This document shows, one piece after another, positions 1-8,389 of a DNA stretch of 64,000 nucleotides. The notes beneath the pieces are model-generated. The model ran no database searches. It had not been told where the DNA came from and saw only the letters and a program-made list of their open reading frames with translations. Each line of letters begins with the position of its first letter. The stretch's first letter is position 1. The stretch comes from Lentzea californiensis (GTDB taxonomy: Bacteria; Actinomycetota; Actinomycetes; Mycobacteriales; Pseudonocardiaceae). The position numbers and the translations under genes are program-made. The DNA lies in NCBI RefSeq assembly GCF_024648825.1, contig NZ_JANBBE010000002.1, positions 186,001 through 250,000 on the forward strand, in the 5' to 3' direction.

Positions 1-1
1 G

Positions 2-208
2 CTGCGCACCAAGTCCACTTCGGACACCGCGCGGCTGTCGGCGATGGCGCAGAGCATCGGTTACCTGATCGCGGCTTCCGGGCCGTTCGCGTTCGGCGTG
101 CTGCGTGAGGCCACCGGGACGTGGACCACGTCGTTGACGTTGCAGCTGGTGCTGCTCGTCGCGCTGACCGTGCTCGGCATGATCGCCGGGCGTCCCCGGT
201 ACGTCTAG
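2..208 (+). CDS. MFS transporter, C-terminal end (partial)
   Basis: Only the last 68 codons lie in the window, ending at a TAG. The fragment holds a polar loop followed by two hydrophobic segments (a short one around IGYLIAASGPFAFGVL and a second around LQLVLLVALTVLGMIAG), then a short basic tail. The loop wording DTARLSAMAQS and the helix that follows resemble the last helices of the CynX/NimT branch of the major facilitator superfamily, so a small-solute permease is likely. The substrate cannot be told from this fragment. The open frame runs off the left edge without a start. Confidence 0.6.
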   Translation: MRTKSTSDTARLSAMAQSIGYLIAASGPFAFGVLREATGTWTTSLTLQLVLLVALTVLGMIAGRPRYV

Positions 209-276
209 GCCCTGTCCCGGCCAGCCGGTCAGGAATCAAGAAGCTTCGCGTCGGCGCTGGTCCTAGCGTTGCCGGC

Positions 277-690
277 ATGGACATCACCATTCAGGCCACG
301 TTCCTCCCGCACACCGACCCCGAGGCCTCGCTCGCGTTCTACCGCGACCTGCTCGGCTGGGAGGTCCGCGCCGACGTCGGCCGGGGCACGATGCGGTGGG
401 TCACCGTCGCACCGGCCGGTAGCGGCTCCGCCGTGGTCCTGGAACCGCCTGCCATGGCCGAAGGGCTCACGGACGGTCAACGGACCGCGATCGCCGAGAT
501 GATCGAGAACGGGTCGTACGCGTTCATCAACCTGGTCACGCCGGATCTCGACGGCGCGTTCGACAAGCTCCAGGCCGGTGGTGCTGACGTCGTGCAGGAA
601 CCGGCCGACCAGCCGTGGGGTGCGCGGGACTGCGTGTTCCGCGATCCCGCGGGGAACACGGTCCGGATCCAGCAGGCCCAGCCTGCCTAG
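277..690 (+). CDS. VOC-fold (glyoxalase/bleomycin resistance-like) protein
   Basis: A 137-residue single vicinal-oxygen-chelate domain. It opens with a beta strand and the typical ASLAFYRDLLGWEV helix, and ends with the FRDPAGNTVRIQQ strand common to this superfamily. Members are metal-dependent lyases, dioxygenases or drug-sequestering proteins, and the sequence does not say which. ATG 277 was chosen because the upstream extension of the frame reads through the end of the preceding gene and has no VOC similarity. It converges with the flavodoxin gene, the two stop codons overlapping at 687-690. Confidence 0.75.
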   Translation: MDITIQATFLPHTDPEASLAFYRDLLGWEVRADVGRGTMRWVTVAPAGSGSAVVLEPPAMAEGLTDGQRTAIAEMIENGSYAFINLVTPDLDGAFDKLQAGGADVVQEPADQPWGARDCVFRDPAGNTVRIQQAQPA

Positions 691-1100
691 TTGGAGACGA
701 AACCGCGGTGCAGCACCGCGAGCTGGTCGGCGAGGTAACGGGCCCAGGCCTGGGCGCGGTCCCAGTCCGGCGCCTCGCCGCCGAAGCTGATCGGCCCGCT
801 CGCGCCCAGCTTGCGGACCATGCGCGTGACGTCGTTCGGCACGGGAGGCGTGCCGCGGTGGAACAACCAGATGGGCGTGCGCTTGAGGTAGACCCTGTGC
901 CGCTTCACGAACCGTTGCGCGTCGCGGGCCGCGACGTCACCCAAGATCACGGCACCGAACCCGTGCAGCGATTCGGCCGCGGCGACCGGGAGCACGGTGA
1001 CTCTCAGCCCGCAGCCCGCGAGTTCGGTGCCGATGATCTCGGCGATCTCGTCCGTGGCAGCTGTTTTCGACGTGTAGGCGACGAGGACTCTGTCTGTCAT
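687..1100 (-). CDS. flavodoxin domain protein
   Basis: A 137-residue protein. The N-terminal VLVAYTSKTAATDEIAEII is the phosphate-binding loop of a flavodoxin (T/S-x-T-x-x-T pattern), and the following GAVILGD strand fits the FMN-binding fold. It probably binds FMN and acts as an electron carrier or a menaquinone-dependent protoporphyrinogen oxidase-like protein (HemG type); these cannot be separated here. Cytoplasmic, with no signal peptide. It converges with the VOC gene, and the mycothione reductase gene downstream is on the same strand 65 bases away. Confidence 0.7.
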   Translation of the reverse strand: MTDRVLVAYTSKTAATDEIAEIIGTELAGCGLRVTVLPVAAAESLHGFGAVILGDVAARDAQRFVKRHRVYLKRTPIWLFHRGTPPVPNDVTRMVRKLGASGPISFGGEAPDWDRAQAWARYLADQLAVLHRGFVSN

Positions 1101-1164
1101 CGCTGCATCGTCGTTGGTGCCGCTCGTTTTGGGCAGCGGCGTAAGTCCCTGTCCTTCAGGGAAT

Positions 1165-2538
1165 TCAGTCCAGCGGCAGGTTCAGGAGCGCGTTCTCGAC
1201 CAGTTCAGGCATTGCCGGATGGATCCAGTACTGGCCACGTGCCATGGACTTCGCGTCCAGGCCGAAGCTCATCGCCTGGATCAGCGGCTGGATCACCGAC
1301 GAGGCCTGCGGCCCGATGATGTGCGCGCCGAGGAGCTGACCGGTGGCCGGGTCCGCGATCAGTTTCGCGAAGCCGGTCGTGTCCTCCATGGCCCAGCCGT
1401 ACGCGATGGAGGCGTAGGCCTGGCTGGCCGTGACGTAACGGATGCCCTTCTCCTTGGCCTGTTCCTCGGTCAGGCCGACGCTCGCGATCTGCGGGCTGGA
1501 GAAGACGGCGGCCGGCACGAAGCGGTGGTCGCTCTTGATCTGGTCGTCGGGGTGCAGCAGGTTGTGCTGGACGACCTTGGACTCGTGGTTGGCGACATGC
1601 TTGAGCTGGTAGTCCGAGCTGATGTCGCCGAGGGCGAAGATGTGCGGCTGGCTCGTGCGCTGGTACTCGTCGACCTTGACGCGACCGTCGCCGTGCTGGT
1701 CGAGGCCGGCGTTCTGGACCTGGAGCAGGTCGCTGTTGGGCTGCCTGCCCGTTGCGATGAGAAGTTGTTGTGCCTCAACGGTTTCCTCGCCGTTGGGGCC
1801 TTCCAGGTGGAGCTTCACACCGGTCGCGGTCTTCTCGGCGCGGGTGGTCTTGCGGTTGAGCAGGACGTTCCACTTGCCCTTGGCGACCTCGGTGAAGCGC
1901 TGGGCGATCTCCAGGTCCTCGTGACGGAGGAGGAGGTTCGACCGGGCGATCACGGTGACCTCGACGCCGAAGCTGCTGAAGACGTGCGCGAACTCCGAGG
2001 CGATGAAACCGCTGCCGACGATGATCAGGCTCTCGGGGAGTTCGTCGAGGCGCATGACGGTGTCGCTCGTGTGGAAACCCGTGGTGTCCAGGTCCGCGAT
2101 GTCCGGGACGGTCGGACGGCTGCCCGCGGCCACGACGATCCGGTCGGCGGTGATCGTCTCGCCGGTGCCCGTGTCGATCGTGTGCGCGTCGATGAAGTGC
2201 GCGGTGCCCTCGTAGACCGTCACGTTCGCGTTCTCGTTGGCGCGCCAGTTGCGGCCGCCCTCCGCGATCGGGTCGATCCTGTTGAAGATCCTGTCTCGGA
2301 TCTCTGGCCAGTGGACGGTGTCCAGGGTGGCGTCCACGCCCAGCTTCTTGGCGTTGGCCGGGGCTGCGGCCTGGTCTGCTGTGTGGACGAACATCTTGGT
2401 GGGGATGCAGCCCACGTTGAGGCAGGTGCCACCGAAGGTGCCCTTTTCCAGGATGGCGATCTGCCAGCCTGCCATGGCTTCCGTCGGGATGCTGTTGCCG
2501 GAGCCGGTGCCGATTATGACCAGGTCGAAGTGCCTCAC
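1165..2538 (-). CDS. mtr: mycothione reductase
   Basis: Reduces mycothione (oxidised mycothiol disulfide) with NADPH, keeping the actinobacterial low-molecular-weight thiol reduced. The 457-residue length matches known Mtr. It has an N-terminal FAD dinucleotide fold (IIGTGSGNS), the redox disulfide in GGTCLNVGCIPTKM (Cys39/Cys44), the NAD(P) fold (IVGSGFIASEFAHVF), and a C-terminal dimerisation domain with the His-Glu dyad in YWIHPAMPELVENALL (about H440/E445). The GTG at 2538 starts exactly at the FAD fold; the longer open frame upstream is proline-rich and unrelated. No strong ribosome site is visible. Mycothiol is restricted to actinobacteria, so this gene also supports the taxonomic call. 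Confidence 0.93.
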   Translation of the reverse strand: MRHFDLVIIGTGSGNSIPTEAMAGWQIAILEKGTFGGTCLNVGCIPTKMFVHTADQAAAPANAKKLGVDATLDTVHWPEIRDRIFNRIDPIAEGGRNWRANENANVTVYEGTAHFIDAHTIDTGTGETITADRIVVAAGSRPTVPDIADLDTTGFHTSDTVMRLDELPESLIIVGSGFIASEFAHVFSSFGVEVTVIARSNLLLRHEDLEIAQRFTEVAKGKWNVLLNRKTTRAEKTATGVKLHLEGPNGEETVEAQQLLIATGRQPNSDLLQVQNAGLDQHGDGRVKVDEYQRTSQPHIFALGDISSDYQLKHVANHESKVVQHNLLHPDDQIKSDHRFVPAAVFSSPQIASVGLTEEQAKEKGIRYVTASQAYASIAYGWAMEDTTGFAKLIADPATGQLLGAHIIGPQASSVIQPLIQAMSFGLDAKSMARGQYWIHPAMPELVENALLNLPLD

Positions 2539-2673
2539 GTGAGGATCCAACCACTTTGGGGGTGGGGGTGTTCCCTGGATGGGGGTTGTGGAGGGCTTAC
2601 GGGGGTGGCTGGGCGGGATGCGACCGGGCGGGTGGTCACCTTGCGGGCGGCCTGGTCGCCTTGCGTGCTTCCC

Positions 2674-2692
2674 CTGGGGGCTCTGCCCCCAG
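2674..2692. repeat. short GC hairpin of a common actinobacterial intergenic type
   Basis: An 8-base arm CTGGGGGC (2674-2681), a three-base loop TCT and the exact complement GCCCCCAG (2685-2692), followed by ACCCCC. Hairpins of this wording are very frequent between genes in streptomycetes and relatives. It may add to transcription termination after the PEBP gene. Its family-wide abundance is recalled knowledge and was not counted here. Confidence 0.55.
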
Positions 2693-2785
2693 ACCCCCGG
2701 CAATCTGATCGGGGGTGGCGCCGCGGGCGGGTTGATGGCACGCCTGTTGCGTTGGGCGGCTGCCGGTTGGTTTGAGGGTGCGTTT

Positions 2786-2909
2786 GGCGGTGGGGTCCCG
2801 TCACGAGCCGCACCAAGAGCGGGCCACATGCAAGGAGGGGTGTCCGCTTGACACCCCTCCTTGCATGCAGCAAGAGCTATGGCGCGACTCGTGACGGGAC
2901 CCCACCGCC
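2786..2909. repeat. nested perfect inverted repeat (22-bp outer, 18-bp inner)
   Basis: The outer arms 2786-2807 and 2888-2909 are perfect 22-base complements (left arm starts GGCGGTGGGGTCCC). Nested inside, 2827-2844 and 2850-2867 form a perfect 18-base stem with a 5-base loop. Between outer and inner stems the two sides share the word CAAGAGC in direct orientation. The element could form a large cruciform or a branched RNA. It may be a terminator for the PEBP gene, a REP/MITE-like unit or a protein-binding site; the sequence alone does not decide. Confidence 0.8.
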
Positions 2910-2969
2910 CGGCCCGTGTGGAAGGACGGCTCGCCTTCGGCTTCGCGGGTGAGTGGCGCTGCGTGCGTG

Positions 2970-3497
2970 TTAGTGCTGGTAGGTAGGGGTGATGATGGCC
3001 CTTGCCAGGGTGTGGAAGGCCAGGTTGAAGCTCACCACTGCTGGGGAGGCGTTCTCGTCCACGTCCAGCTTGTCCACGTCTACGGCGTGCACCACGAAGT
3101 AGTAGCGGTGGGGGTGGTCGCCCTTCGGTGGGGCGGCGCCGCCGAAGGCTCGGGTGCTGTAGTCGGAGCGGACGTGGAAGGCGTCGCCTGGGAGGGTGGC
3201 GTCTTCGGCGCCTGCGCCTGTGGCCAGGCTGGTGGTGGTCGCCGGGATGTTCACGGCCACCCAGTGCCAGAAGCCCGACGGGGTCGGTGCGTCCGGGTCG
3301 TAGCAGGTGACCACGAAGCTGCGGGTCTCCTCCGGGAAGCCCGACCAGGTCAGTTGCGGGGAGGTGTTGCCGCCCTCGAAGACCTGGGCGTCGGGGAGTT
3401 GCTCGCCGTCGCGCACGTCCGTCGAGGTGACGGTGAAGGTGCCGACCTGCGGTAGCAGCTCGTAGGGGTCGGGAGCGACTGGGCGCTCGAGGCTCAT
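2970..3497 (-). CDS. YbhB/YbcL-family (PEBP, Raf-kinase-inhibitor-like) protein
   Basis: A 175-residue phosphatidylethanolamine-binding-protein fold. Diagnostic segments are [20 protein letters not shown], the anion-pocket motif of the family, and [20 protein letters not shown], which matches the bacterial GPxPPxGxHxYxF motif. Bacterial members are small soluble proteins whose ligand is usually unknown. Start ATG 3497 is preceded by an AAGGAGGA-like ribosome site. It is divergent from the deacetylase gene at 3587, with about 90 bases between the two starts. Confidence 0.88.
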   Translation of the reverse strand: MSLERPVAPDPYELLPQVGTFTVTSTDVRDGEQLPDAQVFEGGNTSPQLTWSGFPEETRSFVVTCYDPDAPTPSGFWHWVAVNIPATTTSLATGAGAEDATLPGDAFHVRSDYSTRAFGGAAPPKGDHPHRYYFVVHAVDVDKLDVDENASPAVVSFNLAFHTLARAIITPTYQH

Positions 3498-3586
3498 GTG
3501 GTCCTCCTTTTTGTGATCACTTCGACCCTAGCCCCGTGCAACCATGAGGGCCTGCGCGACGTCTTTCGCGTGGAGGGGGATTTTTG

Positions 3587-4357
3587 ATGTCCAAGATGCG
3601 GCTTCTTGCTGCCTTTTTGCTGGTTGCCGGGGTTGTGGCGTGTGGGGACGCGCCTGAAACGCAGTCCGGTGGTCCGGTGTTGACCACGTCGTCGGCGCCG
3701 GTGACCACCAGTTCGTCCGAGCGGCCCAAGCGGATGTTCGAGCCGCCGTATTCGTACGGGACTGTGCAGGCACAGGCACCTGCTGTTGTCGACGGGATGG
3801 TGCCCGTTGTCACGCGGATTCAGACGGACAAGCCGTACGTGTTCATCACCATCGACGACGGGGCCGTGCAGCATCCGAAGGCTCTGGAGTTGATGATCGA
3901 GGCCGGGGTGTGGCCGTCGGTCTTCTTGAACACCAAGTACGCCGAGGGGCACAGGGACTACTTCAAGCGGTTGCCCGTGACGGTGCACAGCCACACGTCG
4001 AACCACCCGAACCTGATGGGCAAGGGGCTCGAGTTCCAGAAGAACGAGATCTGCGGCAACGCCGACTTCCTCGCCGGGGACTACGGGAAGCGGCCCACGT
4101 TGTTCCGGCCGCCGTTCGGGAACTACGACTCGACCACTCGTCAGGCGGCGGCCAGTTGTGGGTTCAAGGCGTTGGTGAACTGGACCGCGGCTGTCAACGA
4201 CGGGCGGGTGCAGTTTCAGCAGGGGGACAAGCTCAGCCCTGGTGACATCGTGCTCATGCACTTCCGGACGACGTTCGTCGAGGACTTCACGGCCTTTCTC
4301 CACCGGGCGAAGCAGGACGGGCTGACGCCTGTGCCGCTGGAGGACTTCCTGGGGTAG
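3587..4357 (+). CDS. polysaccharide deacetylase-family lipoprotein
   Basis: A 256-residue exported protein. The N-terminus is a lipoprotein signal with lipobox VVAC (Cys19), then a Ser/Thr/Pro-rich linker to about residue 50 and a NodB-type domain. Visible catalytic motifs are ITIDDG (Asp90/Asp91), HSHTSNHP (metal ligands about H136 and H140), RPPFGNYD and LMHF near the end. The family removes acetyl groups from peptidoglycan or other cell-surface glycans. ATG 3587 has GGAGGGGGA six bases upstream and is preferred over the TTG one codon earlier. The first of the AMIN-like genes follows 65 bases later on the same strand. Confidence 0.85.
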   Translation: MSKMRLLAAFLLVAGVVACGDAPETQSGGPVLTTSSAPVTTSSSERPKRMFEPPYSYGTVQAQAPAVVDGMVPVVTRIQTDKPYVFITIDDGAVQHPKALELMIEAGVWPSVFLNTKYAEGHRDYFKRLPVTVHSHTSNHPNLMGKGLEFQKNEICGNADFLAGDYGKRPTLFRPPFGNYDSTTRQAAASCGFKALVNWTAAVNDGRVQFQQGDKLSPGDIVLMHFRTTFVEDFTAFLHRAKQDGLTPVPLEDFLG

Positions 4358-4422
4358 CGGGCAACCCCGAGGGCTCGTGGGGCGTGTCCACGTGAGGGGC
4401 CTTTCGGGGAAGAGGGGGAGAG

Positions 4423-4872
4423 ATGAAGCGCATCGCTGTCGCGCTCGTCGCCGTGGGGATGGCGATGAGCGTGGTGCCGGCCGCGTCCGCGGTTGAGGGG
4501 AACCAGCTCACGGACATCCGCACCGAGCGGCACGCCGGGTTCGATCGGGTCGTGTTCGAACTCGGCGGGCCGCGGCCCGAGGTGACGGCGGAACGGTCGG
4601 CCGAGCCTTACAACTGCGGGTCGGGCAAGCCGATCTCGGCCAAGGGGGACGAGTTCGTGGACGTCACCATGCAGCCCGCCAACGCGCACGGCTACGCCGG
4701 ACCGCGCTCGTTCGAGACGCCTGGGCTCTTGAACGTCCGGAGCGTCACGAACACGTGCAACTTCGAGGCGCGCCTCGGCTTTTCGATCGGGTACGCGGGC
4801 AAGGGGCGGACGTACGAGGTCTCGTTCCTCGACAACCCGACCCGTGTGGTCGTCGACGTCAAGAACAACTGA
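4423..4872 (+). CDS. secreted AMIN-like domain protein, copy 1
   Basis: 149 residues with a Sec signal peptide (KR, hydrophobic stretch, ASA cleavage site near residue 23). The mature part is an AMIN-like beta domain: LTDIRTERHAGFDRVVFEL at the start and RTYEVSFLDNPTRVVVDV at the end, the latter typical of AMIN domains that target proteins to the cell wall. Two cysteines (in YNCGSG and NTCNFEA) are placed for a disulfide. A strong GA-rich ribosome site lies just upstream. Copies 2 and 3 follow at once, so this is a tandem family. A role in wall binding is inferred. Confidence 0.75.
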   Translation: MKRIAVALVAVGMAMSVVPAASAVEGNQLTDIRTERHAGFDRVVFELGGPRPEVTAERSAEPYNCGSGKPISAKGDEFVDVTMQPANAHGYAGPRSFETPGLLNVRSVTNTCNFEARLGFSIGYAGKGRTYEVSFLDNPTRVVVDVKNN

Positions 4873-4890
4873 CATTCAGAGGGGGAGACG

Positions 4891-5361
4891 GTGAAGAAGC
4901 GTCTTGGTGCGGTGCTGCTCGCGGTGGCCGCGGTGTTCACGTTCGTTCCGATGGCGTCGGCTCAGGGGCATGCCGAGCTCACGAACATCCGGACCGGCAA
5001 GCACGACGGGTTCGAGCGGATCGTGCTCGACATGAACGGGCTGCCGAGCAACCACCAGTCCCGGGAGACCGGTTCGGTCGCGAACTGCGCTTCGGGCAAC
5101 CCGGTTCCCGTGCAGGGCAACGAGATCCTCCAGTCGGTGTTCCACTACGCCGCCTCGTACGACGAGAACTTCGACCCGACCTACACGGGTCCGCGCAACT
5201 TCTCGCCGGCCGGCCTGACCAACGTGAAGACCATCGCGTTCACCTGTGACTTCGAGGCGACGCTCGGCATCGCGGTCGGTTACGACGACCCGGACTCGTG
5301 GCACAAGGTCTTCACGCTGACGAATCCCGACCGGGTCGTCATCGATGTCTACTCACGCTGA
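4891..5361 (+). CDS. secreted AMIN-like domain protein, copy 2
   Basis: 156 residues, starting at GTG 4891 behind GAGGGGGAGAC and 18 bases after copy 1. The signal peptide ends ASA near residue 24. The mature domain repeats the family pattern: LTNIRTGKHDGFERIVLDM, NCASGNPV, FTCDFEATLGIAVGY and the closing KVFTLTNPDRVVIDV strand. It is clearly closer to copy 3 than to copy 1, including the nearly identical hydrophobic core FTFVP of the signal peptide. No enzymatic residues are recognised. Confidence 0.75.
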   Translation: MKKRLGAVLLAVAAVFTFVPMASAQGHAELTNIRTGKHDGFERIVLDMNGLPSNHQSRETGSVANCASGNPVPVQGNEILQSVFHYAASYDENFDPTYTGPRNFSPAGLTNVKTIAFTCDFEATLGIAVGYDDPDSWHKVFTLTNPDRVVIDVYSR

Positions 5362-5423
5362 GGCAACTGTGGCGTGGGTCACACGTCTTTAGGGCATCAA
5401 GTGAGCCCTGAGAGGGGGCCGAA

Positions 5424-5900
5424 ATGAACAAACGTCTTGTCGCACTGCTGGTGGCGGTACTGGCGGTTTTCACCTTCGTGCCGGTCGCGTCGGCGCAGAG
5501 CACGCCCACGCTGTCGAACATCCGGACCGGACAGCACGTCGGGTTCAGCCGCGTGGTGCTGGACCTGTCCGCGTTGCCGACGGAGCACCGGGTCAGTGAG
5601 GTCACGAGCGTGGCGCACTGCGCGTCCGGGAACCCGATCGCCATTGCGGCGCCTGGGGTCAACGAGATCCTGGCGGTCACGTTGATCGGTGCGGCCGCGC
5701 ACGACGACAACGGGAACCTGACGTACACCGGGTCGCAGAACTTCGCGACGCCCGGCCTGAGTCACGTTCGCGGCGTCGCGCTCACGTGCGACTTCGAGGC
5801 CACCCTCGGGATCGCTGTCGGGTACAGCAATCCCTACTCGTGGCACCGCGTGTTCACGCTGACGAGCCCGAACCGGCTCATCATCGACGTGGGCCTGTAG
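5424..5900 (+). CDS. secreted AMIN-like domain protein, copy 3
   Basis: 158 residues with the same plan as copies 1 and 2: a signal peptide ending ASA near residue 24, LSNIRTGQHVGFSRVVLDL, CASGNP, LTCDFEATLGIAVGY and a final RVFTLTSPNRLIIDV strand. ATG 5424 follows an AGAGGGGG ribosome site. It is the last gene of the rightward run and converges with lon across the strong hairpin at 5913-5950. The three copies probably arose by tandem duplication, with copies 2 and 3 the more recent pair. Confidence 0.75.
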   Translation: MNKRLVALLVAVLAVFTFVPVASAQSTPTLSNIRTGQHVGFSRVVLDLSALPTEHRVSEVTSVAHCASGNPIAIAAPGVNEILAVTLIGAAAHDDNGNLTYTGSQNFATPGLSHVRGVALTCDFEATLGIAVGYSNPYSWHRVFTLTSPNRLIIDVGL

Positions 5901-5912
5901 ACACGAAAAAGC

Positions 5913-5950
5913 CTCGTGGGGCAGCAGTCGCCGCTGCTGCCCCCACGAGG
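5913..5950. terminator. bidirectional terminator between AMIN copy 3 and lon
   Basis: A perfect 16-base stem (5913-5928 with 5935-5950) and a 6-base loop, flanked by AAAAAG on the left and GGTCTTTG on the right. The A run on one side and T run on the other suit termination from both convergent genes. Confidence 0.85.
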
Positions 5951-5961
5951 GGTCTTTGTCG

Positions 5962-8313
5962 TTACGCCGCAACGGTCGTCGCGACGGTCTCCTTCGAGAG
6001 CGCGTGCTCCAGCACCTGGGCCACGTCCGAGACGAAGTGCACCGTCAGCTGCTCACGCACCGACTCCGGCACGTCCTCCAGGTCCGGCTCGTTGCGCTGC
6101 GGCAGCAGCACGGTCGTGATGCCCGCACGGTGAGCGGCCAGCAGCTTCTGCTTCACGCCACCGATCGGCAACACCCGGCCGGTCAGCGAGATCTCGCCCG
6201 TCATCGCCACGTCGGAACGCACCGGGCGGCCCGAGAGCAGCGACGCCAGTGCCGTCGTCATCGTGACGCCCGCGGACGGACCGTCCTTCGGCACCGCGCC
6301 CGCCGGGACGTGGATGTGCACTCCCCGGTCGGCCAGCGCCGCGGCCCTGTCGTCGTGCGAACGCAGGTACGACAACGCGATCTGCGCGGACTCCTTCATC
6401 ACGTCGCCCAGCTGGCCGGTCAGCGTCACGCCGGACGCGCCGGTGTCCTTCGGGGCCAGCGAGGCCTCGATGAACAGCACGTCGCCACCGACGCCCGTGA
6501 CGGCCAGACCCGTTGCCACGCCTGGGACGGACGTGCGTTCCGCCGACTCCGGCGTGTTCTTCGGGCTGCCGATGTAGGACTTCAGCGACGGCTGGTCGAC
6601 CGTGATCGGGAACTCCGCCTCGCCCAGTGCCACCTTCGCGGTCGCCTTGCGCAGGATGCGCGCGAGGGCCCGTTCCAGTTGCCGCACACCGGCTTCGCGC
6701 GTGTACTCGCTCGCGAGCTGGTGCAGTGCGGGCTTGTCGAACGTGACGTCCTCAGGCGTGAGGCCGGCCCGTTCGATCTGGCGCGGCAGCAGGTGGCCGC
6801 TGGCGATCGTGACCTTCTCGTCCTCGGTGTAGCCGTCGAGCTGCACGAGTTCCATGCGGTCGAGCAACGGCGCCGGGATCGACTCCAGCACGTTCGCGGT
6901 CGCGAGGAACACCACGTCCGAGAGGTCGAGCTCGACCTCCAGGTAGTGGTCGCGGAACGTGTGGTTCTGCGCCGGGTCCAGCACCTCGAGCAACGCCGCC
7001 GTGGGGTCGCCGCGGTAGTCGGAGCCGACCTTGTCGATCTCGTCGAGCAGCACGACCGGGTTCATCGAACCGGCCTCGCTGATCGCGCGGACGATCCGGC
7101 CGGGCAGCGCGCCGACGTACGTGCGGCGGTGCCCGCGGATCTCGGCCTCGTCGCGCACGCCACCAAGCGCCACGCGAACGAACTTGCGGCCCATCGCCCG
7201 CGCCACGGACTCGCCGAGCGACGTCTTGCCGACGCCGGGAGGGCCCGTCAGCGCGAGCACGGCACCGGAACGACGGCCGCCCACCACGCCCAGGCCGCGG
7301 TCGGCACGACGCTTGCGCACGGCCAGGTACTCGGTGATGCGCTGCTTCACGTCGTCGAGGCCCGCGTGGTCGGCGTCGAGGATCTCGCGCGCCGCCTTGA
7401 TGTCGTAGGAGTCCTCGGTACGGGAGTTCCACGGCATCTCGAGGACGGTGTCGAGCCACGTCCGGATCCAGCCCACCTCGGGCGACTGCTCGGAGGTGCG
7501 CTCCAGCTTGTCGACCTCGGCCAGGGCGGCCTTCGCGATTTTCTCCGGCAGGTCTGCCGCCTCGACGCGGGCGCGGTAGTCGTCCTGCTCGGTCGCCGGC
7601 TTGCCGTCGAGCTCGGCCAGTTCCTTGCGGATCGCGGCCATCTGCTGGCGCAGCAGGAACTCCCGCTGCTGCTTCTCGACGCCTTCCTTGACGTCCTTCG
7701 CGATCGTCTCGTTGACGTCGAGCTCGGTCAGGTGCGCCTGACCCCACTCCACCAGCTTCTCCAGCCGGGTGGTGACGTCGCTCGTCTCCAGCAGCCAGAT
7801 CTTCTGCTGGTCGTCGAGGTAGGAGGCGTAGCCCGCGAGGTCGGCCAGTGCGGACGGGTCGCTGATCTGCTGCACCGAGTCGACCATCTGCCACGCGCCA
7901 CGCGTCTGCAGGATGTTCGTCACGAGCGCGCGGTACTGCTTCGCGAGTTCACGGGTCCGGTCGGTGATCACGGAGTCGTCCGCGATCGTCGCGTTCACCC
8001 ACAGCGCCGCGCCCGGCCCCGTCGTGCCCGTGCCGATGCGCACGCGCTTGGTGCCGCGCACGACGGCAGCGCGTTCGCCACCGGGGAGGCGGCCCACCTG
8101 TTCGATCTCGGCCAGCGTGCCTACTGCTGAGTACTTCCCGTCCAGCCGTGGGACGAGGAGCACTTGATGGTTTGCCGCGGTCGTGGCCGCGTCTACGGCC
8201 GCACGCGCCTCGGAGCTCGCGTCCTCGCCGGAGATGCGGATCGGCACGACCATGCCGGGAAGCACCACGACGTCGTCCAGCGGCAGAACCGGCAGGGCCA
8301 GAGTCTCGCCCAT
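5962..8313 (-). CDS. lon: ATP-dependent Lon protease
   Basis: A 783-residue cytoplasmic AAA+ protease that unfolds and degrades damaged and regulatory proteins. The N-terminal substrate domain begins LPVLPLDDVVVLPGMVVP. Walker A is GPPGVGKT (357-364) and Walker B VVLLDEID (420-427). The protease domain has the catalytic serine in DGPSAGVTM (S680) and lysine in GGVKQKLLAAHRAG (K721). ATG 8313 was chosen because the family starts there and GGAGGG lies just upstream; a 40-codon upstream extension is unsupported. Many actinobacteria lack Lon, so its presence is a useful lineage marker. Confidence 0.96.
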   Translation of the reverse strand: MGETLALPVLPLDDVVVLPGMVVPIRISGEDASSEARAAVDAATTAANHQVLLVPRLDGKYSAVGTLAEIEQVGRLPGGERAAVVRGTKRVRIGTGTTGPGAALWVNATIADDSVITDRTRELAKQYRALVTNILQTRGAWQMVDSVQQISDPSALADLAGYASYLDDQQKIWLLETSDVTTRLEKLVEWGQAHLTELDVNETIAKDVKEGVEKQQREFLLRQQMAAIRKELAELDGKPATEQDDYRARVEAADLPEKIAKAALAEVDKLERTSEQSPEVGWIRTWLDTVLEMPWNSRTEDSYDIKAAREILDADHAGLDDVKQRITEYLAVRKRRADRGLGVVGGRRSGAVLALTGPPGVGKTSLGESVARAMGRKFVRVALGGVRDEAEIRGHRRTYVGALPGRIVRAISEAGSMNPVVLLDEIDKVGSDYRGDPTAALLEVLDPAQNHTFRDHYLEVELDLSDVVFLATANVLESIPAPLLDRMELVQLDGYTEDEKVTIASGHLLPRQIERAGLTPEDVTFDKPALHQLASEYTREAGVRQLERALARILRKATAKVALGEAEFPITVDQPSLKSYIGSPKNTPESAERTSVPGVATGLAVTGVGGDVLFIEASLAPKDTGASGVTLTGQLGDVMKESAQIALSYLRSHDDRAAALADRGVHIHVPAGAVPKDGPSAGVTMTTALASLLSGRPVRSDVAMTGEISLTGRVLPIGGVKQKLLAAHRAGITTVLLPQRNEPDLEDVPESVREQLTVHFVSDVAQVLEHALSKETVATTVAA

Positions 8314-8389
8314 CTCGTCACCCTCCAAAGTTGAGTCTGTACCGCTCAACCAACTGGAGTGGACTGGTGTTCCCCTGGCGTGTTCGCTG

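Larger units (their letters stand above)
2539..2969. other. non-coding spacer with repeats between PEBP gene and mtr
   Basis: No convincing gene is present; open frames here are compositionally odd and unlike any family. The spacer holds a short G/C hairpin at 2674-2692 and a nested inverted repeat at 2786-2909, both listed separately. Both flanking genes are on the minus strand, so this is simultaneously downstream of the PEBP gene and upstream of mtr. Confidence 0.6.

Noticed and set aside
2535..2873. A possible 112-residue protein upstream of mtr.
   Set aside because: Arg/Pro/Thr-rich, runs through the inverted repeat, and the true mtr start lies inside its end.
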